A stretch of 64,000 bases of DNA from Picocystis sp. L7 (Eukaryota > Chlorophyta > Picocystophyceae > Picocystales > Picocystaceae): positions 62,001 through 126,000 of the forward strand of contig QXJR01000008.1 of the NCBI GenBank assembly GCA_020975725.1, written 5' to 3'. Positions within the stretch are counted from its first letter, which is position 1; the number at the start of each line of letters is the position of its first letter. A program made the position numbers and the translations under genes. The notes beneath the pieces are model-generated. The model was not told the origin of the DNA, did no database searches, and saw nothing but the letters and a program-made list of their open reading frames with translations. Positions 1 through 10,062 of this stretch are shown piece by piece.

Positions 1-1001
1 AGGATGGCGCGCTTCCAAGCCGCGATGCGCGTCTGTACGACGTGGCACGAGCGAGGGCCATCCCCCACCACCCGAAAACCCACCTTTGTTCGTCCTTTTC
101 GCCTCCCATTTCCACCCCCGATCGAGAGGGAAACAGAGTCCTGTAAAGGGGACGAGAAAAGGGACGAAACGCCCTTTTCTTCGAACGATACAGGGGCGGA
201 AGAAACGGTACGGGGACGGTCTCCGGTTCGAAGGTTTCCGATCGAACCCGAAGTCGATCCCCTTTCCAAAGGGAGATCCACGCCCTTTCGAACCCGAAGG
301 GATCGGGATTGGGACCACGAAGCGCCACGTCGGCGGAAGCGATTCGCATCGACGTCGACGCCGCGAAGCAGGCGCCAGTGGAGAGCGACCGAACAGACGC
401 GCCTGCGAAGGGAAAGGTTTCTTCCGGGTGCGTGCTCGGGGAACAGGGTCGACTGAAGGACGTGGCGTGACGTCTCGGAGGGGAAGGACGAGGAGAGAGA
501 CCGTCCATGCTTCTTCGACACGTGGACGAGCGACGAAATCTCTTCGTGGTGGGAAAAGCTGACCCTGAACGGCGTGGAAAATCGCTTGTTGCTTGATTGT
601 TTGCATTCGCAGCGTCGTTCGTGGTGGGACACGGCCAGCTGCAGTGGACCGAAGGGACCGACCGTCCGACTTGGGATTGGGACGCGGTTCGTTCGATCCG
701 TGTCTCCGGTCGTGTCCAGCGTCCCTGTTCCTCCGTGTGCTTCGGATTCGTCGTCGCGCACGTCCGACGAGGAAGGATTGTGTTCGCGAGCGCGTCGCTT
801 CGTTGCACCTCGGTTTCGCCTCGGTTCGATTCCCCTTTCGAACCCGCGGCCCTTCGGGTTCGAACCGGACTCCGAGTCCCTTTCAGACCCGAAGCGTAGA
901 ACGAGCTCGAGCGGGCGCGTCCCCTCGGCCCCATTTGCTCCAGGGGCGGTAGATTGGGGGACCCCACCCAGGAAGGATCCATCCACGTGGACAAAAAGGA
1001 C
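1..1001. other. Left-edge spacer, no supported gene
   Basis: This GC-rich stretch is open in several frames because stop codons are rare, but none of the translations resembles a protein family or shows steady codon preference. It holds short direct and inverted motifs of the form CCCTTTCGAACCCG at 283-296 and 833-846 that recur in other spacers of the window. A CCAAT-type pentamer (ATTGG) lies at 953-957, shortly before the first gene. It is probably the upstream region of the gene starting at 1002, plus sequence belonging to a gene outside the window. Confidence 0.5.
837..864. repeat. Inverted repeat with TTCGAACCCG arms
   Basis: TTCGAACCCG (837-846) is followed after 8 nt by its perfect reverse complement CGGGTTCGAA (855-864). 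It sits about 140 bp before the first gene. Similar palindromes occur in other upstream regions of the window, so it may be a promoter element or a dispersed short repeat. Confidence 0.7.
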
Positions 1002-2183
1002 ATGGTGGACGTCAGGAGCGTTGACATGGAGCACATGAGGGTCCGAAGAGAAGACCCTGTTGCTTCGGACGCGTGCCAGGTGGAAACGGACCCGCAGAGT
1101 TGGCGGGAAGGGCCGGCAGGTGCTGGGAGGGAACAGGTTTGGGATCTGGAACAAGGTGCGGAGCCAGAGCGGTTCCAAGATGCAGAAGAAAACACACACC
1201 AAGTCATAGTAAGGATCCCCGAGGAAAACACGGAGACGCAAGAGGAGGTGGTAGGGAGAGGAATCTCCAGCGGGAGGCAGAATGGTTCTGGCACAGTGGC
1301 AGAAACGACGCAAGGACACTCAGGTACTACGAGGACGGCAGATCCCCACCGTGCACCCAACATGGAGCTTGTTCCAACAACAAGCTGTGGAACTCTGCCA
1401 GTCAGTGATAACCTGCCGAACTTTTTGTCGTTTCGCAATGAGTCCTCTGCGGACGACTTTCACATCTTGGTGATTCAAGACCCAGACGGTTTGGTGTCTA
1501 ACATTGTCTGGAAAGGGCAGGGAGAACGAGTTGGGACCACCGAAGGGGATACACAGCACCGCGAGCAGGTTTCCACAACCCAAGAGGAAACACAGCACCA
1601 CGAGCATCCTGTTGAAATCGTACGGCAACCGTGGACGCACGAATCCACCATTTATGACCTCCACGATCCCCATGCGCTGCTGATCTTCAAAATTTTGTGC
1701 GCTTTACTTGCCTTGGACGTCCTCTATACCCTGGCCATCTTCATATACACCATGATTGGGACCGATCCAGTTGATGATTCTCTCAAGTTTGATCCTGCCG
1801 TGCCCTTTTTGCTTCCAATACTGTCAGGGAGGGGGCTGGCGTTTCTTCTTTTAGGTGGTACCATCATTGTCTGCATTGCAGCCTACCTCGGCGGCAAGCA
1901 GGTCCGGACAAGCCTTCTCGTTTTTTCTTTCCTTGCATGTATAGCACTAGTGATTGTTTCAGCAGTGGATGCCTTTTCTCTGGAAACCATTGTGAAGGCT
2001 GCAATTTTGATCATGTGCTTGTACCTAAGACGGGTCTTACTATCGAGGGCAGAATTGAATGGCATCAACTTGGCACAAATCATTCGTATTCCAAGACGGT
2101 CAACCAGGCCGCCGCTCACCCCTTTTGTGACAGTTGTGCTCCCTGAGCGCCAGTTGGATGCACAGGTGAGTAAGGAGCCATAG
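1002..2183 (+). CDS. Four-helix membrane protein of unknown function, paralogue 1
   Basis: I do not recognise this protein. The reading frame is open from 954, but the first ATG is at 1002 (393 codons; a second is at 1026). The N-terminal half is hydrophilic, rich in E, Q and T, and contains the motif VIQDPDG. Four hydrophobic segments follow in the C-terminal half, encoded at about 1674-1757, 1833-1889, 1908-1976 and 1986-2042, and then a basic tail. The next gene (3330-4676) has the same architecture, the same QDPDG motif and a matching TxxETQHxE stretch, so the two are a tandem duplication. The frame ends at 2183, but a textbook donor (GTGAGTAAG) starts at 2166. Splicing to TTTTAG at 2235 or TTTCAG near 2271 would replace the last six residues by a short alternative tail. 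Topology and role are inference only. Confidence 0.7.
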   Translation: MVDVRSVDMEHMRVRREDPVASDACQVETDPQSWREGPAGAGREQVWDLEQGAEPERFQDAEENTHQVIVRIPEENTETQEEVVGRGISSGRQNGSGTVAETTQGHSGTTRTADPHRAPNMELVPTTSCGTLPVSDNLPNFLSFRNESSADDFHILVIQDPDGLVSNIVWKGQGERVGTTEGDTQHREQVSTTQEETQHHEHPVEIVRQPWTHESTIYDLHDPHALLIFKILCALLALDVLYTLAIFIYTMIGTDPVDDSLKFDPAVPFLLPILSGRGLAFLLLGGTIIVCIAAYLGGKQVRTSLLVFSFLACIALVIVSAVDAFSLETIVKAAILIMCLYLRRVLLSRAELNGINLAQIIRIPRRSTRPPLTPFVTVVLPERQLDAQVSKEP

Positions 2184-2277
2184 AAATCATATGGACCTGT
2201 TCCATGTCGATCTTGTTCCTGGAACTCTATTTTAGATTGGAGGTGGGACCAGTCGAAGCACTGCTCTTTCAGATTGA

Positions 2278-3329
2278 TGATGACTCATGCTGATAAGGTA
2301 TGTGCAGCGGTTTTTGATACCCTGGTTTGGCTAGAGCGGATACGTACCGTGCGGAGAATTGATGGGTATTTTCCGCTGGCACAGTATACCTTACTGGTGA
2401 ATATGTTTGCATCTGTTTGTTTCAACACTGTTGCTGTTTGACTGGCAGTTTTTCTTCACTGCTCGAATGCAAATGCGTATGCCCTATCCCAGCCCCCCGG
2501 GGGACGTGCTTTGTAGATCAACGAATGTGTCACCTGTGCAGCAGCAACAAGAGTTTCGGTATTCTTTCCAGTTCCTTTTGGCTTGCTGGTTTTGCCCTCA
2601 AAGCCATGAATCGTGCTCGTCATTATTGTACATTGATTGAAGAGTTGTCATTTCTATTTTGAACCGAGCTTCAAAACGTTGTTCTTCGCTCTTGATGACA
2701 AGTCAAGGATTGCGAGGTATGCTCAGGTTGAATCCTTTGCTGTTCATAGAATGCTGCCTTCTCACTTCTAGGTTGGATGGTATGACGAATTCCCTTTCCA
2801 GATAGCCACTCGTGGGTGCGGTCCGTGTTGCACCATGTTTGCCTGTGGGTGGGATACAACCCAGGCGATGGCATGCCGACTACCATGGAAAGTGCATGCA
2901 TCCTTTTCTCCAGGAGAACGGGAGTTGGGTTTGGCATAATGTCGCATGCCTGATTCGCACTAGGTGTGCATTTTCACGAGAGATGTGGCCAAAGCCTATG
3001 CCTTTTCCACCACCGTGCATGCATCCAGCATAAATTTCCCCCTCTTTTCATAGAAGTCCCTTCCTTTTTTCTTCTGGTGTCATCGTTTCCAAGGCACGTG
3101 TTTGACCACAACTCGCTCGGGCAGTGCGAAGGGTCCCTTGGACTGCACCGGGCGTTGTATCATCTCTTCTGCCAACTTCGGGGCTGGGTTTTCATGGAAT
3201 GCCTTGTTTCAGGGATAAGTTATCCTTCTTCCGGTTGGATGTTGGTCCAGCAGCTCAGGTTCAGGCACGTCTTTCCTTCATCAACACGTGTCCGTGTACC
3301 TTTCCGGATTGAACCATCCGGGACAGGGC
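2278..3329. other. Spacer between the two paralogues
   Basis: About 1 kb of mixed-composition DNA. Only short open frames without family resemblance are present. I see no RNA gene, repeat array or clear promoter motif. It presumably holds the 3' end of the upstream transcript and the promoter of the downstream paralogue. Confidence 0.5.
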
Positions 3330-4676
3330 ATGATGATCCCAACGCCAGCCGTTCTGCTCGACCATGCGTCTTGTCCATCCCATTCGCAGCAGTGGGACAG
3401 GGAGACCTCCACTTCCCGACTGCCAACCGGGGGGAGTGCCCTTTTCCTTGAACGGGGTGGATTGGGGTGGGGCGACCCCAAGACGTCACGAAAAGGTGTT
3501 GGGGTCGGAGGATCCCAGGACGATTGCCTTGCAGTGGTGGGGTCGCACCTAGACGCGGCACCTTGGCGCGTTGAGAAGGTCGAAACGCCACGCGCGACGG
3601 CAGGCAGGTCCGACTCCATGCCGTCCTCGGAGGATGGACGACGCCTCGGGTCCACACAGGGGAGCAGAGGCAACGAGGAAGGACACGCGGGGACGTCCCA
3701 GGATGAAACCCAGCACCAAGACTTTGGTGGCGACATCGTGGTCGTGCAAGATCCCGACGGCATGGTCTATTCCATGGCCGCACTGCCCGATGGACTTTCG
3801 GAGCAAATCAACCAAAGGAAGGCACGGAGAGTCGCAGATATAAGGAGGATGGCCGAAGAAAGCTTCCGTAGATCGCAGCAGAGGTCGCAAGAAAGATACG
3901 AAAGATTCTACACACTGCACGCTTGGATATTCATTGTGCTACTGTCCCTGGACCTTGCGTACGTGATCATGCTCTCGTCCCTCTCGTTTTCCAGGGATTC
4001 CGACTCGACGTTCGGGGATTCTGGTGTCGCGAAGTTCTTCGTTCCAATCTACAGCAACAGGAAGGCAATCTTTGCACTGCTCGGCACTGTCTTGATCAAC
4101 GTCTTCGGAGCATATGGATCGGCAGTGAGGTCCAGGGGATTCTTGACCTTCGTGATGTACGCGAATATCGCCTTGGCAGTATTTCTTCTCCTGGAAAGCT
4201 TCGCCTTCGAGCCATTCATCAAGATAGTATTGGTGCTATACGCATTCTACTTGAGGTGCATCATGATAATGCTGGAAGACAACGTGTACAACTTCTCTTG
4301 GGCCATGCTTTCCCCAAGCGTGGACAGTCTTCTCCGTCGCATCGGAATGGTAGATTCTCCTCCCATAGTGACAGTAGAGGTGCCGGTTCGGGATCCTGTA
4401 GGGGAAGTGACAGCTCTACCAGAGCGACCTCACTCACCCGAAAAGGAAGATTATGACCGTCAAGGGGGACAGAGCACTTCTGAACAAAATCCGGACATCG
4501 AAAGTCAGATCCTGCATGTTGTCCTGGAACAAGGAGCGACAAGTGTACCCAGCACCCCCGAACCAACGGAGGAGTGTACTCTATGCCAGCAGACAGAGAA
4601 TCCTGCCGAGGAGATTGGGATTGAAAAGGCAAGGGAAAGAGCGCAAGTACAGCTTGGCATTGTTGTAGACGATTGA
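3330..4676 (+). CDS. Four-helix membrane protein of unknown function, paralogue 2
   Basis: The frame is open from 3288 but the first ATG is at 3330. An ATG at 3618 is also possible, because the similarity to the upstream paralogue begins just after it (TSQDETQHQ, then VVQDPDGMV). A basic, coiled-coil-like R/E/Q-rich segment (about residues 155-190 from the ATG at 3330) precedes four hydrophobic helices at about residues 195-216, 245-266, 270-292 and 294-314. The C-terminal tail is long, acidic, and contains a CTLC pair. Family is unknown. The shared layout and motif with the gene at 1002 show a local duplication. The diverged tails suggest different partners, which is inference. Confidence 0.7.
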   Translation: MMIPTPAVLLDHASCPSHSQQWDRETSTSRLPTGGSALFLERGGLGWGDPKTSRKGVGVGGSQDDCLAVVGSHLDAAPWRVEKVETPRATAGRSDSMPSSEDGRRLGSTQGSRGNEEGHAGTSQDETQHQDFGGDIVVVQDPDGMVYSMAALPDGLSEQINQRKARRVADIRRMAEESFRRSQQRSQERYERFYTLHAWIFIVLLSLDLAYVIMLSSLSFSRDSDSTFGDSGVAKFFVPIYSNRKAIFALLGTVLINVFGAYGSAVRSRGFLTFVMYANIALAVFLLLESFAFEPFIKIVLVLYAFYLRCIMIMLEDNVYNFSWAMLSPSVDSLLRRIGMVDSPPIVTVEVPVRDPVGEVTALPERPHSPEKEDYDRQGGQSTSEQNPDIESQILHVVLEQGATSVPSTPEPTEECTLCQQTENPAEEIGIEKARERAQVQLGIVVDD

Positions 4677-5669
4677 TTGGCTGGTGCATGACCATGCAGC
4701 GCAGCTGCTTCTTGCTGATGCTAGAGACGCGTAGCTTGTACAGCAAGTGATCTCTGCACATTTGAGACCTCTATGTGCTTGAGACACGTTGATGCTGTTT
4801 GCTCGATGCACAGATCACCTGCATAGACCCACTAGAAGGAGTGTACGAGTCAAGCGCAGTTCCGTAAATTTTGTCCGACACGTATTGCATGGGACCAAAA
4901 TTTTCGAAATGGGAGAGGAGGGCAGCTCCTGGGCCGGAAACCTGACAAAGAAGACCACAAAACCTAAAGCATGGAGCGAAGAGGCTTTGATGTGGGACTC
5001 TTACTGTAAATCAGGTCAGAGGGCATGCCATTGTGCTTACGCACGTCCCTAGTTTTAAGTTTAGGGAGCTCCTCTCTCACGGTTTGCTGGCTAGGAAATC
5101 TGCTGCCTGATTTCACTGGGGCGGATGATTCACCTGTGCACAGCCACTTAGGGTGTGCAGTATGTGAAGTGCAACCGGCTCGCTGCTTCAGGTGGAACCC
5201 AGGTGACCCTGGTGAACTACGTCTCAGAATATGCGAGGACTCGTGCAGTCACAGGCACTGGGCGTAATTCGTTCTTTGCACGTGCTCTGCTTGAAAGGTT
5301 CTTTCCACCTTCAATTGAAGCTGTTGTTTCGTGTTGAGGCTTTATGTTCCCTGGTGCGGTGGCCAATCGGAAACGCTGCTCTCCCCCCAGGTCCTGCTTC
5401 CTGCCTTCCTCGAGCACCTCCCCCTCGTCCCCCAGTACCCCATCGTTCACAACCGTGTATCCCCGTGTTTCGATCCGGGGCGTCACAACTGTGTTTCGCT
5501 GTGGCTGGGGCGTGGTGGGTGGGAGGGGCCTTCGTTCCCCTTTCAAACGTGCTCCAACGGTTGTCTCGAGGAGACGCCTGTCGCAACATCGCTTGCACGG
5601 GACCAACGTCCACTCTCGGCGGCTTAAGGAGCCAACAAAGACGTTCAAGGACAGTTTTAGGGTCTGAAG
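4677..5669. other. Spacer before the RING gene
   Basis: No supported gene. Open frames here overlap one another on both strands and carry proline- or serine-rich translations of the kind produced by pyrimidine-rich DNA. The last 300 bp are C/T-rich and are probably the promoter and 5' leader of the gene at 5670. Confidence 0.5.
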
Positions 5670-6419
5670 ATGGAAACGGCAGTGTACGAAGATCCCGTCG
5701 AGGAATCCAAGCATCCCTCCAACGACGATTCGGAGCCGTCGGACCAGGATGGAGAACCAGAAGAGGACCCCGACCTCGTCTTTGCGAGGCTATTGCAGAG
5801 CCAAGAGGCTGCTTATATGATGCTGAGGTACTCTTCGAGAAATCGTAGCCGAGAAGCCGACGACCAAGACTCCAACGAGAACGTGCTGGAATCTGAGGCT
5901 CGTTCTGAGGACGAAGAAGACGAAGACGCTGCTGTGGCCAGGCAAATCCAGGAGGAAGAAGAGAGGGAGTTTCAAATGCGACTCTTAGCATTGGCAGGAA
6001 TTAACGTGCCTGGTGGAGCCGAAGAAGACGTAGATGGAGAATCCGAAGAAGGAGCCATGGAAGAGGTGGAAGGGCGCGGACTGCATGGGCTGTCCACCGT
6101 GGAAACCGATGACATGTCTTATGAGCAGCTACTAGAGCTCCAAGAAATGATAGGTCACGAGAGCCGGGGAGCGTCAAGTCGTGCGATCGACTCCCTGCGC
6201 ATATCCTCCTTTGGGGAGGTCTGCACCGGTTCGGAGGAGGTAGAAGCAGGACACGAGCAGGTGTGTGCGATTTGTCAGTGCGAGTTCGACGAAGAGGACC
6301 AGCTGAAAATATTAAAGTGCATGCATTTCTATCACACAGAATGCATTGTGCAGTGGTTGAACATCAACAAAGTATGCCCAGTGTGCAATCATGAAGTCAC
6401 GGAGGAGGAGGCTGCGTGA
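5670..6419 (+). CDS. RING-H2 E3 ubiquitin ligase, BIG BROTHER-like
   Basis: A 249-residue, single-exon acidic protein. The N-terminal 150 residues are rich in D and E with a Q/E helix. A MSYEQLLELQEMIG segment follows, resembling the helix that precedes the RING in plant BIG BROTHER/ARK-type ligases. The C-terminus carries a complete RING-H2 domain: CAIC, then CMHFYHTEC, then CPVC, with all eight zinc ligands present. The family transfers ubiquitin from an E2 to substrates. The substrate cannot be read from the sequence. The 3' end faces the CGI121 gene, with 65 bp between stop codons. Confidence 0.85.
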   Translation: METAVYEDPVEESKHPSNDDSEPSDQDGEPEEDPDLVFARLLQSQEAAYMMLRYSSRNRSREADDQDSNENVLESEARSEDEEDEDAAVARQIQEEEEREFQMRLLALAGINVPGGAEEDVDGESEEGAMEEVEGRGLHGLSTVETDDMSYEQLLELQEMIGHESRGASSRAIDSLRISSFGEVCTGSEEVEAGHEQVCAICQCEFDEEDQLKILKCMHFYHTECIVQWLNINKVCPVCNHEVTEEEAA

Positions 6420-6484
6420 GCACGGGTACCTGTCGCTGTTCTTGGGCCCATCCTTCCCGTGCTCAACGTTCTACTTCAAGAGTT

Positions 6485-7082
6485 TCAAGACATGTTTTTC
6501 GTGGCCATTTTCATGATGATGGAATCGACAATGTACTGAGCCTGGGTTTCTTCAGGGCTTATCCCATACAATTGCTTGATCCTATCCACATCGGCAAGCT
6601 GTGGAAGCATCTCCATATCCACCTCCTTGCCCTTGACGAGTTCTCTAAGTTTCCGCACGTCTTCGTCGCTGGCGTTGAATTTTGCAACCAGTATTTTTTC
6701 AGACTTTGGAGAAATGCCGAACCTTTTGAGTGACTCCACGATGTGCTTGGTCCCGGAGAGGTTGTGCAACAGCTCGGCGTGCAACGACCTCGTGACGAGG
6801 TCCTCCCTGGCATTCGATGTGAGTGCCTTGTTGGCGGCCACGGTGAGTGGAAACAAGTCCATCACCAGTTCTCCATCTACCACGGTGGCTTCCGGCTCGA
6901 ATTGTCCCGCCTTGATGCGTTCCAGCAGTTCGCTACACGCCCACACCGTCAGCTTCGACCTCCTCCCTCCGCCTCGGCGCGTCGCTCGCCGGCTCGCACC
7001 TGCTGTTGGCCACCTGATCGAAAAGCATCACGTGCAGGGACTCCTTGGGATGCTCTTCGAAGCTCAGCCGCACCGTCTTCAT
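6485..7082 (-). CDS. CGI121: KEOPS/EKC complex subunit CGI121 (TPRKB)
   Basis: The product belongs to the CGI121/TPRKB family, which helps the KEOPS complex (with Kae1 and Bud32) make t6A in ANN-decoding tRNAs. Exon 2 (6485-6932) carries the hallmark NLSGTKHIVESLKRFGIS and the ending IIMKMATKN. The N-terminus lies in exon 1 (7000-7082): it begins MKTVRLSFEEHP and runs to HVMLFDQVANS. Removing a 67-nt intron at 6933-6999 (donor GTGCGAG, acceptor GTGTAG) joins the exons in frame to give 176 residues, close to the human length of 175. Without splicing the reading frame lacks the conserved first strand. The intron is inferred from homology, length and phase, not from transcripts. Confidence 0.87.
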
Positions 7083-8273
7083 CGCCTCTGCAGCTGTCGG
7101 CGCCGCCTTGTTGTCCCGTGTCGGCGATGTCGATTGCGTTCGAGAGCCACTTCGGTCCCTGGTGAACCCCAATATTAACTCTCAAACAAATGAGCCACAT
7201 TTGTATCCAAGAGGGTGGAGGAAAGGAAACATCCAAGAAAATCGAGCCACCGGTGATCCAACCGAGGTGGAAACAATTGCCGTGTTCCAAAGGAGGGTTG
7301 GGAACTCACGAGGCGGAAGGCATCAAAGTGAAGGTGGGTCCTTGCACAAGCGAAGATGGAACAACGCTGCGAAAAGATGCCGAATTCATCACCATCATGA
7401 ACGTTCACCCAATCAACACGCTTGATACACAACACGGCGTGGGTGCTCGTGCGTCCAAGGGGATGGATGGCGAGTCCGAACGAAGGTTTGAGTTTTGACC
7501 TTGCCTTCCTAAACACTCCGTGAATCGCCCTAGTCCAAGCCTGTGCAACTTTGACACGATGGTGTGGCCGACGGCATCGGAAGCAAGGTGATCTCCACCT
7601 TCACTTCGAGAAGGATGCCCATTTGCAAGAACCACACGACGTGGCAACGTGGGAGCAGTTTCCGCCGTTGAAAGCGACTGCAACGTTGGGAACCTTGCAA
7701 GACTTCACCACACTGACAAAGTTGGCCAAATGATTCACGAAGCATCCCCCAACACCAATCATTGCTTGGAAAGCGGGCCTGTCATCGTACCGGTCCACCA
7801 AGCACGTCCGTTTCTTCCCTTTCCTCCATCTCCACGGGAACCACATTCCCGTTTTCGGTGGATATGCGTGCTTTGGGCGCCCAATCGACGACCCTTGAGT
7901 GCTATGCCCCTTGCATCTCCTCCATGACTTTAAATTTCAACAAGATCGGATGGCCTAGGAGGGAGATCTTGTGCCAACGCGTGCTTGCAATGTGGGTAGG
8001 CGCGGCAAGGTGACAAAAATGGCGTGAAAGCGTACGGACATGTAATCATTGCATCCCTTGATCTCATTGACGCCGAACGTTCGGTGTTGGACGCCTTGGC
8101 CATGGTCCATGACGCAATCCCACACGCACATTTCCTTTGTTATCCTCGCTTTGTGTTCCCATCACGTTCCCGTGCATTCCATTCCATTCAACCATCAGAC
8201 CCAATTGGGGCGTGCCTCGTCCGACACAACTCGTGTCCGTTTCAAACTTGATTGCACAACGGTCGGGAGCACC
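7083..8273. other. 1.2-kb spacer, no supported gene
   Basis: This stretch lies between the divergent starts of CGI121 and PIG-P. Short open frames exist on both strands but none has family resemblance or coherent codon use. The length is larger than needed for two promoters, so a degenerate or fast-evolving gene or a non-coding RNA cannot be excluded. Confidence 0.4.
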
Positions 8274-8773
8274 ATGCGCACTGCAGAATCCAGCGCATCT
8301 CGCGGCGCGAAGCCAGCGGAAGTGTACGGGTTCGTGGGATGGATTGTGTCCACCGTGGCATTCGTGGCATACGTGGCCTGGGCCTACGTGCCAGAAGCGG
8401 CCCTGGTGCGCGAAGGGATCACGTATTTCCCCGACAAATCGTGGGCGCTGGCCCTACCTGCAGGGCTATGTTGGGCGGTCGCATGCGCTTATTTCGCATA
8501 CGATGCAGTCAATCGAGCCATGGTCCCACCACTGAGCAGTCGGACACTCATGGAAGGTGCGCAATGATTCCTTGCTATGGTAAGGGGACGCGGTTGGTCG
8601 TTCACAGGATGGCAGGACTGACAATTTGGGACGGCTCAGATGAGTACACCGTGCCGATCGGCGATGCAGTTCGATGGCGCTGCGAAGACGATGCCATACC
8701 ACCTCTGATAGACATACCTCTTCGGACTGTCAATGCTGTGCTGCACCTCCATCGACCCCCCTTGCATGGCTGA
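8274..8773 (+). CDS. PIGP: PIG-P, GPI N-acetylglucosaminyltransferase subunit P
   Basis: PIG-P is a small membrane subunit of the ER complex that makes GlcNAc-PI, the first step of GPI-anchor synthesis. Exon 1 (8274-8556) encodes VYGFVGWIVSTVAFVAYV, a loop with ITYFPDKSWALALP, and a second hydrophobic helix, which match the two-helix PIG-P domain. The family's conserved tail (AIPxLxDIP) is found in another frame at 8640-8773 as AIPPLIDIPLRTVN. Splicing out 8557-8639 (83 nt, donor GTGCGC, acceptor CTCAG) joins the two parts in frame and gives 138 residues, against about 134 in human. Read unspliced the protein stops at 8567 without its tail. The intron is inferred. Confidence 0.88.
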
Positions 8774-8996
8774 GAGGATGAGGAACGTGCGCTTGTGGTT
8801 TCGACAAGCGTCCACCTTGGGATGGCCGCGATGCACCCTCACTTCCATTCAACCAGCGATCGCGGGAGTGGACAGAAGTTCACTCAGGTTGAAGGTTGTG
8901 CAACAAAATCGGACCTTGCTGCAAAAACTGTACATTTACACAAAAACTGACATGCCCTACATGTCAGCTGACACGCAAAAAGACTTTCCGGGCAAC

Positions 8997-9002
8997 AATA
9001 AA
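8997..9002 (+). terminator. Poly(A) signal AATAAA after PIG-P
   Basis: AATAAA lies 224 nt after the inferred PIG-P stop codon and just before the convergent MYB gene. The assignment rests on position and motif only. Confidence 0.5.
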
Positions 9003-9042
9003 AGAAGGATACTTGTGCAACAATGAATGCTTGGATTTGTGC

Positions 9043-10062
9043 TCATGGCCTTGCGCTCAATGGCCCTTGCCACATGGGCATACTGGCTGCTTGTTGGCTG
9101 GTTGCCCATGCTAGTGCCGCAGATGCCATCTGGCCGAAGTCGGTGCTGGGATTTGGAAAGCCAAACATGCTCGGAAACATCATAGAGTTGGCGGCATTTC
9201 CATAGGGCATCATACAAGCGCCACTGGTTCCCATCTTCCCAAAGTGTGTGAACAAGGCAGAGGGTGGCATCGAGAGGGAGGCAGCCGCCTGTTCCCCTGT
9301 CTCGTACGGACGGAACATCCCTTGACCACTCTTTTCGTCCACGGAGCCATTGATTTTTCTTTCGACTTGGTCGCAGAGATCCCTAATCCAACGATGAGGT
9401 GGGCTTTGCTGGGCAGACTGCTTGACAGCAACGGACGTTTCCTTGGGCACCTCTTGTGTCATACTGACTTTGCTCTCTGGCGCTGGTGTGGGTCTTGAAG
9501 CCTTGGGTCGCACTGCTCCCATGGGGACGGGGAGATTTTCTGTTTGTCTGTAGCGTTGGTGGGACGCAGCAAGTACTCCTGTCTGTGCAGAGGTGCTAGT
9601 ATCGAATGTGTGGCAAGCCTTTTTGGCTTGCATAGGCTCGTCTGTGCCAGTGGAGTTGGATGTAGTGGCTATGCTTGGATCAGAATGATCGTCTGTCAGT
9701 GCCCGTTTTCTGAGCTTGCTGTTCCAGTGGTTCTTGATGGAATTGTCGGTTCTCCCAGGCAGAAGCTTCGAGATGGTAGCCCACTTGTTCCCTAGTTCCT
9801 TGTGTGCTTGGAGGATGATCTGATTCTCCTCTTCGCTGAATTGCTCTTTGTTCAAGGCCGGATCCAGTTGGTTGAACCACCGTAGCCTGCAAGACTTTCC
9901 ATTCCTCCGTGGTTCTCCTCCCAGCGCTTGTGCTATTGCTGACCAGTTCCTGGCTCCCCTTTCGGTCACCAGTTGAATGAGCCTAGCATCTTCCTCGGTG
10001 GTCCACGTCACGCGATTTCTAGATCCTTCAAAGGACCCTCGTGGCCGCTTTCCCGACGCCAT
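9043..10062 (-). CDS. R2R3-MYB transcription factor
   Basis: A 339-residue protein starting at the ATG at 10062. The frame extends further upstream, but no other ATG is available there. Residues 18-67 form MYB repeat R2 ([33 protein letters not shown]). Residues 72-118 form R3 ([45 protein letters not shown]). The expected regularly spaced tryptophans are present, with F replacing the first W of R3, as is usual in plant R2R3 proteins. The rest is low-complexity and Q/S/P/M-rich, likely a regulatory domain. It should be nuclear and bind DNA. Target genes are unknown. Confidence 0.87.
   Translation of the reverse strand: MASGKRPRGSFEGSRNRVTWTTEEDARLIQLVTERGARNWSAIAQALGGEPRRNGKSCRLRWFNQLDPALNKEQFSEEENQIILQAHKELGNKWATISKLLPGRTDNSIKNHWNSKLRKRALTDDHSDPSIATTSNSTGTDEPMQAKKACHTFDTSTSAQTGVLAASHQRYRQTENLPVPMGAVRPKASRPTPAPESKVSMTQEVPKETSVAVKQSAQQSPPHRWIRDLCDQVERKINGSVDEKSGQGMFRPYETGEQAAASLSMPPSALFTHFGKMGTSGACMMPYGNAANSMMFPSMFGFPNPSTDFGQMASAALAWATSQQAASMPMWQGPLSARP

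Noticed and set aside
4-562. Two overlapping plus-strand frames at the left edge
   Set aside because: Arginine- and serine-rich translations of palindromic spacer DNA with no conserved motif. They start at the window edge.
8049-8273. N-terminal extension of PIG-P in the same frame
   Set aside because: It lacks family similarity, and the ATG at 8274 gives the expected length after splicing.
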